Source: JACQQW01 sp964520655
GTDB taxonomy: Bacteria > Omnitrophota > Gorgyraeia > Zapsychrales > Fredricksoniimonadaceae
Reading direction: 5' to 3'
Assembly (NCBI GenBank): GCA_964520655.1
Contig: CAZFNI010000027.1
Coordinates: forward strand, 1-21,104
Length of the DNA: 21,104 nt
How positions within the stretch are numbered: the stretch's first letter is position 1; each line of letters begins with the position of its first letter. A program made the translations under genes and the position numbers. The notes under the pieces are model-generated. The model did not search any database and was not told where the DNA came from. It saw only the letters and a program-made list of their open reading frames with translations. Positions 1 to 7,499 of the stretch are shown here, piece after piece.

Positions 1-2565
1 GCGAAGAGCTTCATCAGCCAAGTTCACATTAACATCCCACGCCCATTTGATCTTGCCATCTTCTACAAATAGCCCGTTATTAGTGATACGTCCCATTGTT
101 TCAAATGCTTTCTTAACCCCAGCTTGATCGAATAATTGATGCGCCTCGTCGGCCGTCATGGCCTGATCCTTAACGCCTTGAGGTTCTGTGGAAATATCCA
201 CTGCCCATTTGAGGTTATCGCGCCAGGCCTTCACATGAAAGGTCACCGCGCCCAACTTAGCCACAGCGTTTAAGAATACATCCGGAAGGATAATAATATC
301 GTCCCTGTCTTGTGCTTTAAAATATGGCTTCCCATTGATATACAAGGTCACAGTATTGGAACTTTGGACAACGTCGAACAAAAATGCGCGGATCTTCTCC
401 CGATCGCCATTAATGCCCATTTCCTGCCCCTGACGCAGATCAATTCCGTTGGCCTCATCCAGTTTGGCCCTGGCCCATCCCAGGACGATCTGGCGATTAT
501 TAGGATGATCGGCGCTGTCTGGATAGATCTGCCAGTTCTGCCCAAGCATATACCCAGCACCAGGGGGTAGTCCTAATGATCCATCCAGCATCCCCTGCAT
601 AAAAGCAGGCTTAGGATTCGTTTTATCTTTGGACTGCAGCAATAATGACGTAATGGCAATGGTATTGCCCTTGGGCTGCTGCAAATTCTTGATCATTTCC
701 TGGTAGATCGGCGAAAAAGACGGCGCTGCGCTCATGGCATTATCGGCCTTTGGAAGGAACGCTAAATACGCTTTCTTAGGACTATACCCATTCTCCGCAG
801 AGAAAATGATCACCGGCACAAGCCCTCGAGTGTTAAGAATTCTAGATAAAGCTTCGCTGGCTTTATTTAACGGCACCACATTACCTTGCGCTTCTTTGAC
901 AAAAACCTTTCCCGGCTTCTCACCGGTTTTCATATCTTGATGAAAAATATTGGAAAGCACTGTCGCGATGCTCTTCGTATCGACGATCAACTTTTGATTC
1001 GCCGATAATGAAAGCGCCTTTCTGGCCTCTTCCTGAGCAATGTTTAAGGAAGCTCTATTTAAACCTGTATTGTTCAATATTCTGGCCTGTTGTAACGCCT
1101 CCAGGATAGAATTGTCGCGCGAGATCTCCCCGGCACCAGGGGCATGTTTTTTCTTAGATGCATCCATCGCCGCAAATACCTGGGCATAGAGCTGATCATC
1201 CTGAGCAATGCGTTCCGCAAGATCTCTAACGCCATCGAAATCAAATCTCGTCACCCCGTTAAGGATCTTTAATTCCCGCACGATCTCTTTCACATTCCTT
1301 GTACGAACAAGAGCGTCTATATCCGCTGCCCTCATCGCCGCGTCGGCGGTGGGCCTTTGTGCAGGATCCAGACTGGCCACCATGCGGACATACTGACTGC
1401 TGTTGCGGCGGATCTCAGCGGCGGCCATGGCTTCATTGGCTTTGCCTAACGTCAATTGAGCGACAATACCGCCAGAGAAATATTTCCTTGGGACTTGTGT
1501 TCCATGTGCTGGTTCGTCTTTAATGTAATTGAACACGCCTTTTTTATACGCCTGCAAATAACGTTCATAAATCTGCTGCTTGATCGTCTTGTCGGTCAAA
1601 TCGATCCCTTTGACGGTGGCCTTATTGGAATACGCTTCATTAAGCAGGGAGTCTTTGAGATTGTTCTTGTACCAGGACGCTAAAATGATGGAATTAAAGA
1701 TCTGGCGCAGGCTGGCGAAATTCTGGCCTTCATTGACCTCACGCTCAATGGCAGGCAGGATGATCTCTTTGATAACCTGGCTGGCTAAAGCGGGTGACTC
1801 CGAAGCAGGCTGTTTTGTCCGAGCAGCCAGGGGAAGCGTCGTTCTTGGTTCTGCTACCCCACCGGGGGATGGGTGGCGCGAGGACAAAATAGACTGTTCG
1901 GAGGCAGGCCCCGCGGCATGCCTCTGAGCTGCTAAATAATCTTCCTCCAGCATGACTTTCAAATGACTGCTGGTGACAAGTGCGGTTTGGTTGCGTTCAA
2001 AGACCTCCGCCTTATCAGCCATGATCCAAACTTTATTGAACGTATTGACCGGAATATTGACAGTCTTGCCGTATTGAGCCTGCATCTGGGTATAAACTTT
2101 ATCCCAGAATTTTTTGCCTAATTCTTTCTCCGGATAGATCAGAGACGCGGTCAATTGCTTGAGAATGTAGTCCTGGGCTAATAAGTCGCGGCCCATGTCC
2201 GTTTGCCCCAAGGCCTCAGGGATGGTGCGGTCTTTTTCATAAGGGCTTAAGTTGACCCACAAGTCTTTCTCAGGAATGGCCAGTGTCGCCATGAAATATT
2301 TGATCAGCTTATCCCCTTCTGCTTTTAATGCATCGCCATGGATTTTCACCTGGCCCATATCTACAATGAAATCAAAGAGAAAGGGATTTTCCTTGTGGAC
2401 GGTCAGACCTTTAAGCATGACCGGCTGGAAAGCCGCGCTTGTCAAGACCATGCTGCCGGGTTCAGGAAGCCCAAGCAGCCCTTGGGCGCTGGCTTGCGGA
2501 GGCATAGACAAAGATGTCACAATAAAAGCGATGGCAACAATTAAGCTGACCGGACGACGGAACAT
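1..2565 (-). CDS. Large exported protein of unknown function, partial (C-terminus beyond left edge)
   Basis: An uninterrupted frame of 855 codons runs from an ATG at 2565 through base 1 with no stop, so the C-terminal part is missing. The start has a good ribosome site (AGGAG about six bases upstream). The first 27 residues form a signal peptide (MFRRP, a hydrophobic stretch, then SAQ), so the protein is exported. I do not recognise an enzyme domain. Phrases such as LWVNLSPYEKDR (about residues 105-116), VNTFNKVWI and PRKYFSGG match my memory of long uncharacterised exported proteins recurrent in Omnitrophota; this is recall, not a search. Roughly residues 220-257 are a Pro/Ser/Arg-rich linker of different character, encoded by a palindromic insert (separate entry). 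The rest is mixed helical and polar. It is divergent from the repeat-protein gene at 2815. Function unknown; high confidence that the frame is coding, moderate for the family assignment. Confidence 0.85.
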   Translation of the reverse strand, partial: MFRRPVSLIVAIAFIVTSLSMPPQASAQGLLGLPEPGSMVLTSAAFQPVMLKGLTVHKENPFLFDFIVDMGQVKIHGDALKAEGDKLIKYFMATLAIPEKDLWVNLSPYEKDRTIPEALGQTDMGRDLLAQDYILKQLTASLIYPEKELGKKFWDKVYTQMQAQYGKTVNIPVNTFNKVWIMADKAEVFERNQTALVTSSHLKVMLEEDYLAAQRHAAGPASEQSILSSRHPSPGGVAEPRTTLPLAARTKQPASESPALASQVIKEIILPAIEREVNEGQNFASLRQIFNSIILASWYKNNLKDSLLNEAYSNKATVKGIDLTDKTIKQQIYERYLQAYKKGVFNYIKDEPAHGTQVPRKYFSGGIVAQLTLGKANEAMAAAEIRRNSSQYVRMVASLDPAQRPTADAAMRAADIDALVRTRNVKEIVRELKILNGVTRFDFDGVRDLAERIAQDDQLYAQVFAAMDASKKKHAPGAGEISRDNSILEALQQARILNNTGLNRASLNIAQEEARKALSLSANQKLIVDTKSIATVLSNIFHQDMKTGEKPGKVFVKEAQGNVVPLNKASEALSRILNTRGLVPVIIFSAENGYSPKKAYLAFLPKADNAMSAAPSFSPIYQEMIKNLQQPKGNTIAITSLLLQSKDKTNPKPAFMQGMLDGSLGLPPGAGYMLGQNWQIYPDSADHPNNRQIVLGWARAKLDEANGIDLRQGQEMGINGDREKIRAFLFDVVQSSNTVTLYINGKPYFKAQDRDDIIILPDVFLNAVAKLGAVTFHVKAWRDNLKWAVDISTEPQGVKDQAMTADEAHQLFDQAGVKKAFETMGRITNNGLFVEDGKIKWAWDVNVNLADEALR
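1795..1906. repeat. Palindromic element inserted in frame in the large exported protein
   Basis: Bases 1799-1820 and the reverse complement of 1882-1902 match apart from one gap and two mismatches, and weaker pairing extends to 1795 and 1906. The arms enclose about 60 bases. The element adds about 37 codons without a stop or frameshift and encodes a Ser/Pro/Arg-rich linker (including SSRHPSPGG) between two otherwise regular segments. It resembles in principle the palindromic elements found inside protein genes of other bacteria. No second copy was seen in this window. Confidence 0.55.
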
Positions 2566-2658
2566 ATAATTCTCCTGTTAAGAGGGATGGGAGTTTAATG
2601 ACAAAATAATACTATTAGAGAAGAGTACCATAGAAAACAACGGAATGCAAACCACCGC

Positions 2659-2706
2659 AATAACACAAAACATTTATTCCCAGACACTTACACAAATAAC
2701 ACAAAA
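2659..2706. repeat. 12-bp direct repeat in the divergent intergenic region
   Basis: AATAACACAAAA occurs at 2659-2670 and again at 2695-2706, 36 bases apart, within the AT-rich spacer between the divergent genes starting at 2565 (minus) and 2815 (plus). It may be a regulator binding site or simply low-complexity A/C-rich DNA. Confidence 0.35.
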
Positions 2707-2748
2707 ATAATCCACATTTTCCTCCACATCGAGAAACTTTCCTTGGGC

Positions 2749-2777
2749 TTGCACTGTCTAAAGAAGTAAGATAGACT
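2749..2777 (+). promoter_or_regulatory. Candidate promoter of the repeat-protein gene
   Basis: TTGCAC (2749-2754) and TAGACT (2772-2777) are separated by 17 bases, the standard spacing for a housekeeping sigma factor. Each hexamer matches consensus only in part (three and four of six). It lies 37 bases upstream of the start at 2815. Confidence 0.35.
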
Positions 2778-2783
2778 TAACTC

Positions 2784-2796
2784 TATTAGCCTAATA
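2784..2796. promoter_or_regulatory. Perfect small palindrome in the 5' leader, possible operator
   Basis: TATTAG, one spacer base, CTAATA form a perfect 6-1-6 inverted repeat just downstream of the candidate -10 and 6 bases before the AAGAAGGAGA ribosome site of the gene at 2815. Its position around or just after the expected transcription start suits a repressor site. No regulator gene is nearby to assign to it. Confidence 0.35.
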
Positions 2797-2814
2797 ACTC
2801 AAGAAGGAGAACTT

Positions 2815-3483
2815 ATGAAGTCCATATCACCAAACACCCTTTTTAAGAAACATGTTATTGTCTTGTCTGCAACAGGCCTTCTCTTAAGCCTGATCTCTTT
2901 TAACGCCTCGGACGCGCAAGCCAGAGGCCGCACGGTGACCGGCAGCAAGGGCGGTACGCGCTCCATTAGTCACAGCGCGGGTTCGGGCAACTTCAGCCGT
3001 TCAGCCTCAACCACCACTGCTTCCGGAAGAACACGCAGCAAAGTAACCACAGGAACTTACGCGGACGGAAAAGCCAGTGGCACACAAACGATCACCCGCG
3101 CCAATGGATCGACCGCCACCCGGCAGATCAGTGCCCAGAAAACAGGCAAAGGGTCTTACACAAAAACCGTCACCGGTGAGAACGGAAAATCCATTACGAA
3201 AGACACAACACTCAGCTACGACAAAGAGACCGGATTGACCAAAAATTCAACGTTCACCGGCCCTGATGGCAAGACCGCTACCAAAACATCCACCGCGGAT
3301 TATGATAAAGCGACCGGCACATTCACCAAGGACAGCACCACCACACAAGCCGATGGCGATGTGGTGACCCGGTCAACGAAAGGCACCTACGATGATGGGA
3401 CGATCAGCGGGACGCAAACAGTTACACGCAACGGCGAGACAAAAACCCGCGATTTCTCAGGCACAGTTACACCTAATCCGTGA
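2815..3483 (+). CDS. Secreted Thr/Ser/Gly-rich repeat protein, function unknown
   Basis: The 222-residue protein starts at an ATG with a strong ribosome site (AAGGAGA, seven bases upstream). Residues 1-36 are a signal peptide (basic start, long hydrophobic run, then SDAQA). The remainder is almost entirely repeats of about 25-35 residues built on YDKxTGxxTK, GxDGKTxTK and TYxDGxxSGTQTxTR. The unit beginning GTYADG near residue 78 and the unit beginning GTYDDG near residue 191 flank the YDK-type units, giving a nested order. There are no cysteines and few aromatic residues apart from the Tyr in each repeat, so it is probably an extended beta-rich surface or periplasmic protein. No enzyme motif is seen. 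It ends one base from the stop of the convergent DUF819 gene. I do not recognise a named family. Confidence 0.85.
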   Translation: MKSISPNTLFKKHVIVLSATGLLLSLISFNASDAQARGRTVTGSKGGTRSISHSAGSGNFSRSASTTTASGRTRSKVTTGTYADGKASGTQTITRANGSTATRQISAQKTGKGSYTKTVTGENGKSITKDTTLSYDKETGLTKNSTFTGPDGKTATKTSTADYDKATGTFTKDSTTTQADGDVVTRSTKGTYDDGTISGTQTVTRNGETKTRDFSGTVTPNP

Positions 3484-3484
3484 T

Positions 3485-4648
3485 CTATCCTAACCATCGG
3501 CATAGCTGTCCGACAGCTATGCCGATGTATGTTCCAACCAAATTCCCCAGGATCGCAAGCAAAAGACCAACCGACGCAAAACCTTTTTGATACACCTCAG
3601 CAACCATTGGCGCGGAGGCAACACCGCCGATATTCGCCTGGGAGGCGGCGGCGGCCAAACATAACGGCACCCGCATCAAACGCGCCGCCGCAAAAAGCAC
3701 GAACGCATGGATCGCCACAATGACAAAACCAGCGGCGATCAACACAAAAGCACTAGACACATTCTGGATGCTGGCCTTAGCCCCGATCGTCGTTAACACA
3801 AAATACAGAATAAAATACCCGATCTTATTGGAACCATGTGCTTCTAATTTTTTTGCCGGCGTAAATGAACACATGATCCCAAGCGTGGAGACGATCATAA
3901 TGCCCCAAGCAAAACGCGTGATCACATTCTTGATCTGTGGCAAATACGACGACACCCATGAGGAAAGTTCCGCGCCGGCTACCCCGGCTAAGATAATGAC
4001 CGCACCTGTTTTAAATCCTAAACGCTGGGCCTGCGAGTTTAACAAACCAGCGCGCGCGCCAAGATCGTCGAGAATATTTCTGTTGGCGTTAAGCATCCCG
4101 TCGATCAAAAGCTGATGACGCGCAAGAATGATGAGCAGCCCCATCCAGACATAAGGGACAACCGTATCAACGACCACCATCGGCAAAAAAACCGCGTCAG
4201 GAGTCCCTAGAGCTTCTTTGACCGCGATCATATTGGCGCTGCCGCCTGTCCAGGAACCGGATAATGCCCCAAAACCCGACCAGAACTGCGGACCAACGAT
4301 CCCTTTGAACAACATAAAAGCAGCAGCAACACCTAAACCGATCCCTGCCGCCCCGATAAAGAACATCAATAGCGCGGCCGGGCCCAACCCTAAGATCGCG
4401 CGCACATCGACGGTAAAAAGCAAAATGAATAAACTCATCGGCAAAAGATGATCGGAGGCGATCGAATAGACAACGCTTTTAGCCGGGATAAGACCAATAC
4501 TTGAGGCCATCATCGGTAAACAATAGATCCAGAATATCGACGGGATAATATCAAAATAGCGGCGCGTGTTCTTGCGAGATGCCAAAAAAAGTATCCCGGA
4601 TTCGATCAGCAGAAGAACTGCGGCCAGGGCAATTGGATGGGCGATCAT
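3485..4648 (-). CDS. DUF819 family integral membrane protein (YjcL-like), candidate transporter
   Basis: The 387-residue protein is very hydrophobic, with about ten to twelve predicted membrane segments. It carries the family-typical glycine-rich stretch LSGSWTGGSANMIAVKEAL (around residue 130) and, near the C-terminus, AAASQANIGGVASAPMVAEV. These two repeated small-residue motifs are what made me assign it to DUF819. The family has no settled substrate; its members look like ion-coupled carriers. Its ATG overlaps the stop of the epimerase gene in an ATGA, so translation is probably coupled. As last gene of a wall-peptide operon it may carry dipeptides or their products across the inner membrane; that is inference from context only. 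It converges on the repeat-protein gene with one base between the stops. Confidence 0.85.
   Translation of the reverse strand: MIAHPIALAAVLLLIESGILFLASRKNTRRYFDIIPSIFWIYCLPMMASSIGLIPAKSVVYSIASDHLLPMSLFILLFTVDVRAILGLGPAALLMFFIGAAGIGLGVAAAFMLFKGIVGPQFWSGFGALSGSWTGGSANMIAVKEALGTPDAVFLPMVVVDTVVPYVWMGLLIILARHQLLIDGMLNANRNILDDLGARAGLLNSQAQRLGFKTGAVIILAGVAGAELSSWVSSYLPQIKNVITRFAWGIMIVSTLGIMCSFTPAKKLEAHGSNKIGYFILYFVLTTIGAKASIQNVSSAFVLIAAGFVIVAIHAFVLFAAARLMRVPLCLAAAASQANIGGVASAPMVAEVYQKGFASVGLLLAILGNLVGTYIGIAVGQLCRWLG
3495..3527 (+). terminator. Perfect 15-bp hairpin just after the repeat-protein stop, within the tail of the convergent gene
   Basis: CATCGGCATAGCTGT (3495-3509), loop CCG, then its exact reverse complement (3513-3527). 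It starts 12 bases after the TGA at 3481-3483, which suits transcription termination, but no good T-run follows on either strand. The same bases encode the last residues (about GIAVGQLCRW) of the minus-strand membrane protein, so the structure is under two constraints. Confidence 0.55.
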
Positions 4649-5718
4649 GGGTTGATCCCGATACCCGCCTTGATCCCCCGCAGGTCATAACGACCCTGCC
4701 GGTTGAGGCAGGGATGCCCCTTTAATCCGTCCTTGATAAAAAACGGCGTATCTAGATCAATGAAATCAAAACAGCCAAGCCCGGCGGCTAAATGCGCCGA
4801 TGCGGTCATGGCAAGCGCGGACTCCATCATACCGCCCAGCATTAATTTAATACCGTTGGGCTTGGCCAGTCGCGCAATGGACACGCCGTCCTGGATCCCG
4901 GTCTTCATGAGCTTGATATTGATCGCACCGACCGCTTTTTCCCTGATGGCTTTGACCGCCTGAGGCAGCGACGACACACTCTCATCCGCGCAAACGCACA
5001 CACCCGACAAACGCGTCACCCGTTTTAATCCTTCCCAATCTTCTTTAGGCACCGGTTGTTCGATCACATCCACACGCACTTTGTGGTCACGTAGTTTTTT
5101 CAGGAAGGACAATGTCTGCTTATCGTCAAACCCCTGATTGGCATCCAGAATGATCTGGGAATCTTTGACAATGCGGGAGGCTTCAATGACGCGCTTCAGG
5201 TCCATGTCCATGTCCCGGCCGACCTTGATCTTAAAACGGCGGAACCCTTTGGCATAAAATGACCTCGCCATCGCTGTTGTTTCCTCCAAGCTGCCAACGA
5301 CAAGCGTGATATCCGTGGCAAACGATCTGGGCACATCCCCCCACATCGACCACAGCGGGATCTTGAGCATTTTAGTCAGGGCATCATACAACGCCATCTC
5401 GACCGCGGCCGCCCCCGCCCGATTATTGGCCAATATCGAATTGACATACGCGCCCATCGCCTGATAATGGCCGATGTCTTGACCCTTAAGATACGCCGCC
5501 ATTAATTGAAGATTGTGCATCGTTTTAGGGACAGTCTCGCCGGTAATATGGGGCGCCACCGCGGCCTCTCCATAACCTTTGATCCCGCAAGCCAATGTCA
5601 CGGTCAAAAGCACATTATCCAGACTTTGATGAGCGCCGGTCGCGATGCGAAAAGGCACGATCAAAGGCTTTTGCAGCCTCCTCACCGAAGCGGATATGAT
5701 CGTCGTCTTATTGAACAC
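4645..5718 (-). CDS. L-Ala-D/L-Glu epimerase (enolase superfamily, dipeptide epimerase)
   Basis: The 357-residue length and motifs fit the muconate-lactonizing subgroup of the enolase superfamily. The N-terminal capping domain is followed by a barrel bearing KIK (K163, K165), metal ligands D192 (DAN), E220 (IEQP) and D245 (ADES), and the opposing catalytic lysine K269 (NIKLMK). DLDTPFF at about residue 321 provides the DxD pair that in known L-Ala-D/L-Glu epimerases binds the dipeptide amino group. The enzyme interconverts L-Ala-D-Glu and L-Ala-L-Glu in the cytoplasm so that murein dipeptides can be hydrolysed by ordinary peptidases. The start is GTG at 5718, with GAGGA upstream, overlapping the peptidase gene by 11 bases; it overlaps the DUF819 gene by 4. 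Equivalent to YkfB/YcjG in role. Another dipeptide specificity is possible but less likely in this setting. Confidence 0.9.
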   Translation of the reverse strand: MFNKTTIISASVRRLQKPLIVPFRIATGAHQSLDNVLLTVTLACGIKGYGEAAVAPHITGETVPKTMHNLQLMAAYLKGQDIGHYQAMGAYVNSILANNRAGAAAVEMALYDALTKMLKIPLWSMWGDVPRSFATDITLVVGSLEETTAMARSFYAKGFRRFKIKVGRDMDMDLKRVIEASRIVKDSQIILDANQGFDDKQTLSFLKKLRDHKVRVDVIEQPVPKEDWEGLKRVTRLSGVCVCADESVSSLPQAVKAIREKAVGAINIKLMKTGIQDGVSIARLAKPNGIKLMLGGMMESALAMTASAHLAAGLGCFDFIDLDTPFFIKDGLKGHPCLNRQGRYDLRGIKAGIGINP

Positions 5719-7060
5719 GGATGATCCTCGTCAAACGTTTGAGCAATGAGCCTTTGGCAGAACCTTCCCCAAGGTATAGATCACTGACGGTAACCTTATT
5801 GATGACCTTGGGCACATCCACATCTCCTTCGCGTACCCGATAGGCCCAGACGCTGTGAATGGCATATGGCCGGCCATCGACCTGGCCCAGATAAAGCATG
5901 ATGTGCCCTTTCATGGGTAAAATGGTTTCTCCGCCAAGCACGCCGTCAAAAGCCTTTAACCGCTGCGGGACTTTGTCCTCAGGAGAGAACTCGGCGAGCG
6001 CGCGTCCGACTAAGGCCTGGTCTTTGGAATCCCGCGGTAATGAGATGCCGACAGTGGCAAAGACTTCATCCAAGAACGCAGAACAATCCTGCTCGCCGTA
6101 CATCCCCCCCCAACCGTACAAACGGTCAAGCATCACAAAAGCCTGAGTAATGATATTGGCCGCGGTATAAGGCAAATATCCTTGATGGAAATCCCTGGAA
6201 CGGACATACCCGTTGACGATCTGCAATTTATGGTCGGCGCCAAAGACCGGGACGCGCACGACCCAGATGTCCCCCTCAGCTTTGACTAACGGCAGCCGTG
6301 TTCCCATCCGCAGAGGCTCATGCCATTTAGTCATCTCTGTATCGAGATAAACATCCGCCCTGGCAGCAACGGCCACGACAAAAGACTTATCCTGTACAAA
6401 GTTCTTTACAACAGGCTCATCACCGGCCGCGATACGATCAGACTCGACCCACCCTTGGGATAATGCCGAATACACATAATACCAGCGTTTGTCCAAACTC
6501 TGATGCACGACGGCTACAGGTGTCCCGGCATCTAAAGAACTATTCTGTACCTGGTCAAAATCAATATCCCCGGGGCTGTCATAAAGAGGTTCTGCAGTCG
6601 GCAGAAAACGTACATTGGCGTAATGGACCACCAACCCGTAGCGCGGCGCGGCCCCTAACACCAACCCAGGGGTATTCATATTGATGCGCGCACGGTCCAA
6701 TAATTTCTGACTATCCCTGATCCCCGAAACGGTATACAGGTCCTTTTTGATGAATCCATCGACCATGCGGTCAAACTCGCCGATCAGTCCTTCCATCTTA
6801 AGATCCTGCAGCAGCGCAAAAATATCTTTAGTCAGCTTCAGGTCATTCTGCACATGAATGTTAAAAGCAGTAATATCTTTGGAAGAGAGAATAGTCTTTA
6901 AAGGATCAGGGTGTCGAGAGATCCAAAAACCCGCATTGCGCATTGACGCGGATGTGGAAGGCAGCATACTGACGGCGGTATCATGCGCTTTGGGAGTTGA
7001 AGCATGGGCCGGGGCAGCCAGCAGCAAACAACAACTCATTACAATGGAACGCGGCCTCAT
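5708..7060 (-). CDS. Exported SH3-domain NlpC/P60 peptidase (gamma-D-Glu-diamino acid endopeptidase type)
   Basis: A 450-residue protein with a signal peptide (residues 1-20, ending AHA). About residues 45-135 look like the helical N-terminal domain of SH3-NlpC/P60 proteins, about 150-290 hold two bacterial SH3 modules (VRFLPTAEPLYDSP and ADVYLDTEMTKW segments), and about 300-410 are the NlpC/P60 domain. YGWGGMYGEQDCS supplies the catalytic Cys326, KGHIMLYLG supplies His386 and AIHSVWAY supplies His402 as likely third residue. Members cut between gamma-D-Glu and the diamino acid of wall peptides, releasing L-Ala-D-Glu. That is the substrate of the epimerase encoded next, with which this gene overlaps by 11 bases. 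Ribosome site AAAGGAG precedes the ATG at 7060. It probably works in the periplasm or outside the cell. Confidence 0.9.
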   Translation of the reverse strand: MRPRSIVMSCCLLLAAPAHASTPKAHDTAVSMLPSTSASMRNAGFWISRHPDPLKTILSSKDITAFNIHVQNDLKLTKDIFALLQDLKMEGLIGEFDRMVDGFIKKDLYTVSGIRDSQKLLDRARINMNTPGLVLGAAPRYGLVVHYANVRFLPTAEPLYDSPGDIDFDQVQNSSLDAGTPVAVVHQSLDKRWYYVYSALSQGWVESDRIAAGDEPVVKNFVQDKSFVVAVAARADVYLDTEMTKWHEPLRMGTRLPLVKAEGDIWVVRVPVFGADHKLQIVNGYVRSRDFHQGYLPYTAANIITQAFVMLDRLYGWGGMYGEQDCSAFLDEVFATVGISLPRDSKDQALVGRALAEFSPEDKVPQRLKAFDGVLGGETILPMKGHIMLYLGQVDGRPYAIHSVWAYRVREGDVDVPKVINKVTVSDLYLGEGSAKGSLLKRLTRIIRVQ

Positions 7061-7123
7061 GGGTCTTTCTCCTTTACAGGAACAATACCCCCAAGGCCGC
7101 GTTTGGTCAAGCGTTAGTACGGG

Positions 7124-7315
7124 TTATTGCGTCAAGAGATCCCCGCCGTCATGATCCCCGTGATCCAGTTGCTGATTGACCACTAAAACAGGGTCTACCG
7201 TGTCATTGACCACAACCGCCACCGTCTCATCTTGAGGCAGGGGTTCATCGGCTTTGACCAGCGGAGTGCTTAAGAGCAAAAAGAACCCCAGGATCATTAC
7301 TGCAGATAGTTTCAT
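7124..7315 (-). CDS. Small exported acidic peptide, head of the salvage operon
   Basis: A 63-residue frame with a strong ribosome site (AAAGGAGAGGG) and a clear signal peptide (MKLSAV, hydrophobic run, cleavage probably after KA at 22). The mature part is about 41 residues, acidic, with a C-terminal Asp/His/Gly-rich stretch (DHGDHDGGD) that could bind divalent metal. It has no cysteine and no lipobox. Its stop is 63 bases before the peptidase start on the same strand, so it probably shares the transcript. I recognise no family; the signal peptide and ribosome site make it more than a chance frame. Confidence 0.6.
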   Translation of the reverse strand: MKLSAVMILGFFLLLSTPLVKADEPLPQDETVAVVVNDTVDPVLVVNQQLDHGDHDGGDLLTQ

Positions 7316-7401
7316 ATCCCTCTCCTTTGTTGCTAAGTTACGTTATAATACCTGTTCAAAGTATACCCGGCTCATTGTCAAGGCGCCAGTGGACATTTAC
7401 A

Positions 7402-7441
7402 AAAAACGCTTTCCCATGCATTAAAGAAAAAGCGCTTTCCC
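7402..7441. repeat. Short direct repeat between divergent operons
   Basis: AAAAACGCTTTCCC at 7402-7415 recurs as AAAAAGCGCTTTCCC at 7427-7441, with starts 25 bases apart. It lies in the 184-bp divergent region between the salvage operon (start 7315) and the pilin operon (start 7500). It is a candidate binding site for a shared regulator. Confidence 0.35.
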
Positions 7442-7476
7442 GTCGATGGTCCCTTTTTTTCCGATTGTTCCGGTTG

Positions 7477-7482
7477 TATACT
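7477..7482 (+). promoter_or_regulatory. Candidate -10 box of the pilin operon
   Basis: TATACT preceded by TTG lies 17 bases upstream of the ATG at 7500 and just ahead of the ribosome site AAGGAGG, implying a very short leader. No good -35 hexamer is seen at normal spacing. The same sequence GTATACTTT occurs on the minus strand at about 7358-7366, ahead of the divergent operon. Confidence 0.3.
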
Positions 7483-7499
7483 TTAAGTAAGGAGGACGT

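Noticed and set aside
7402..7441. Possible CRISPR-like or iterated repeat
   Set aside because: Only two short copies with no regular spacer array and no cas genes; kept only as a direct repeat.
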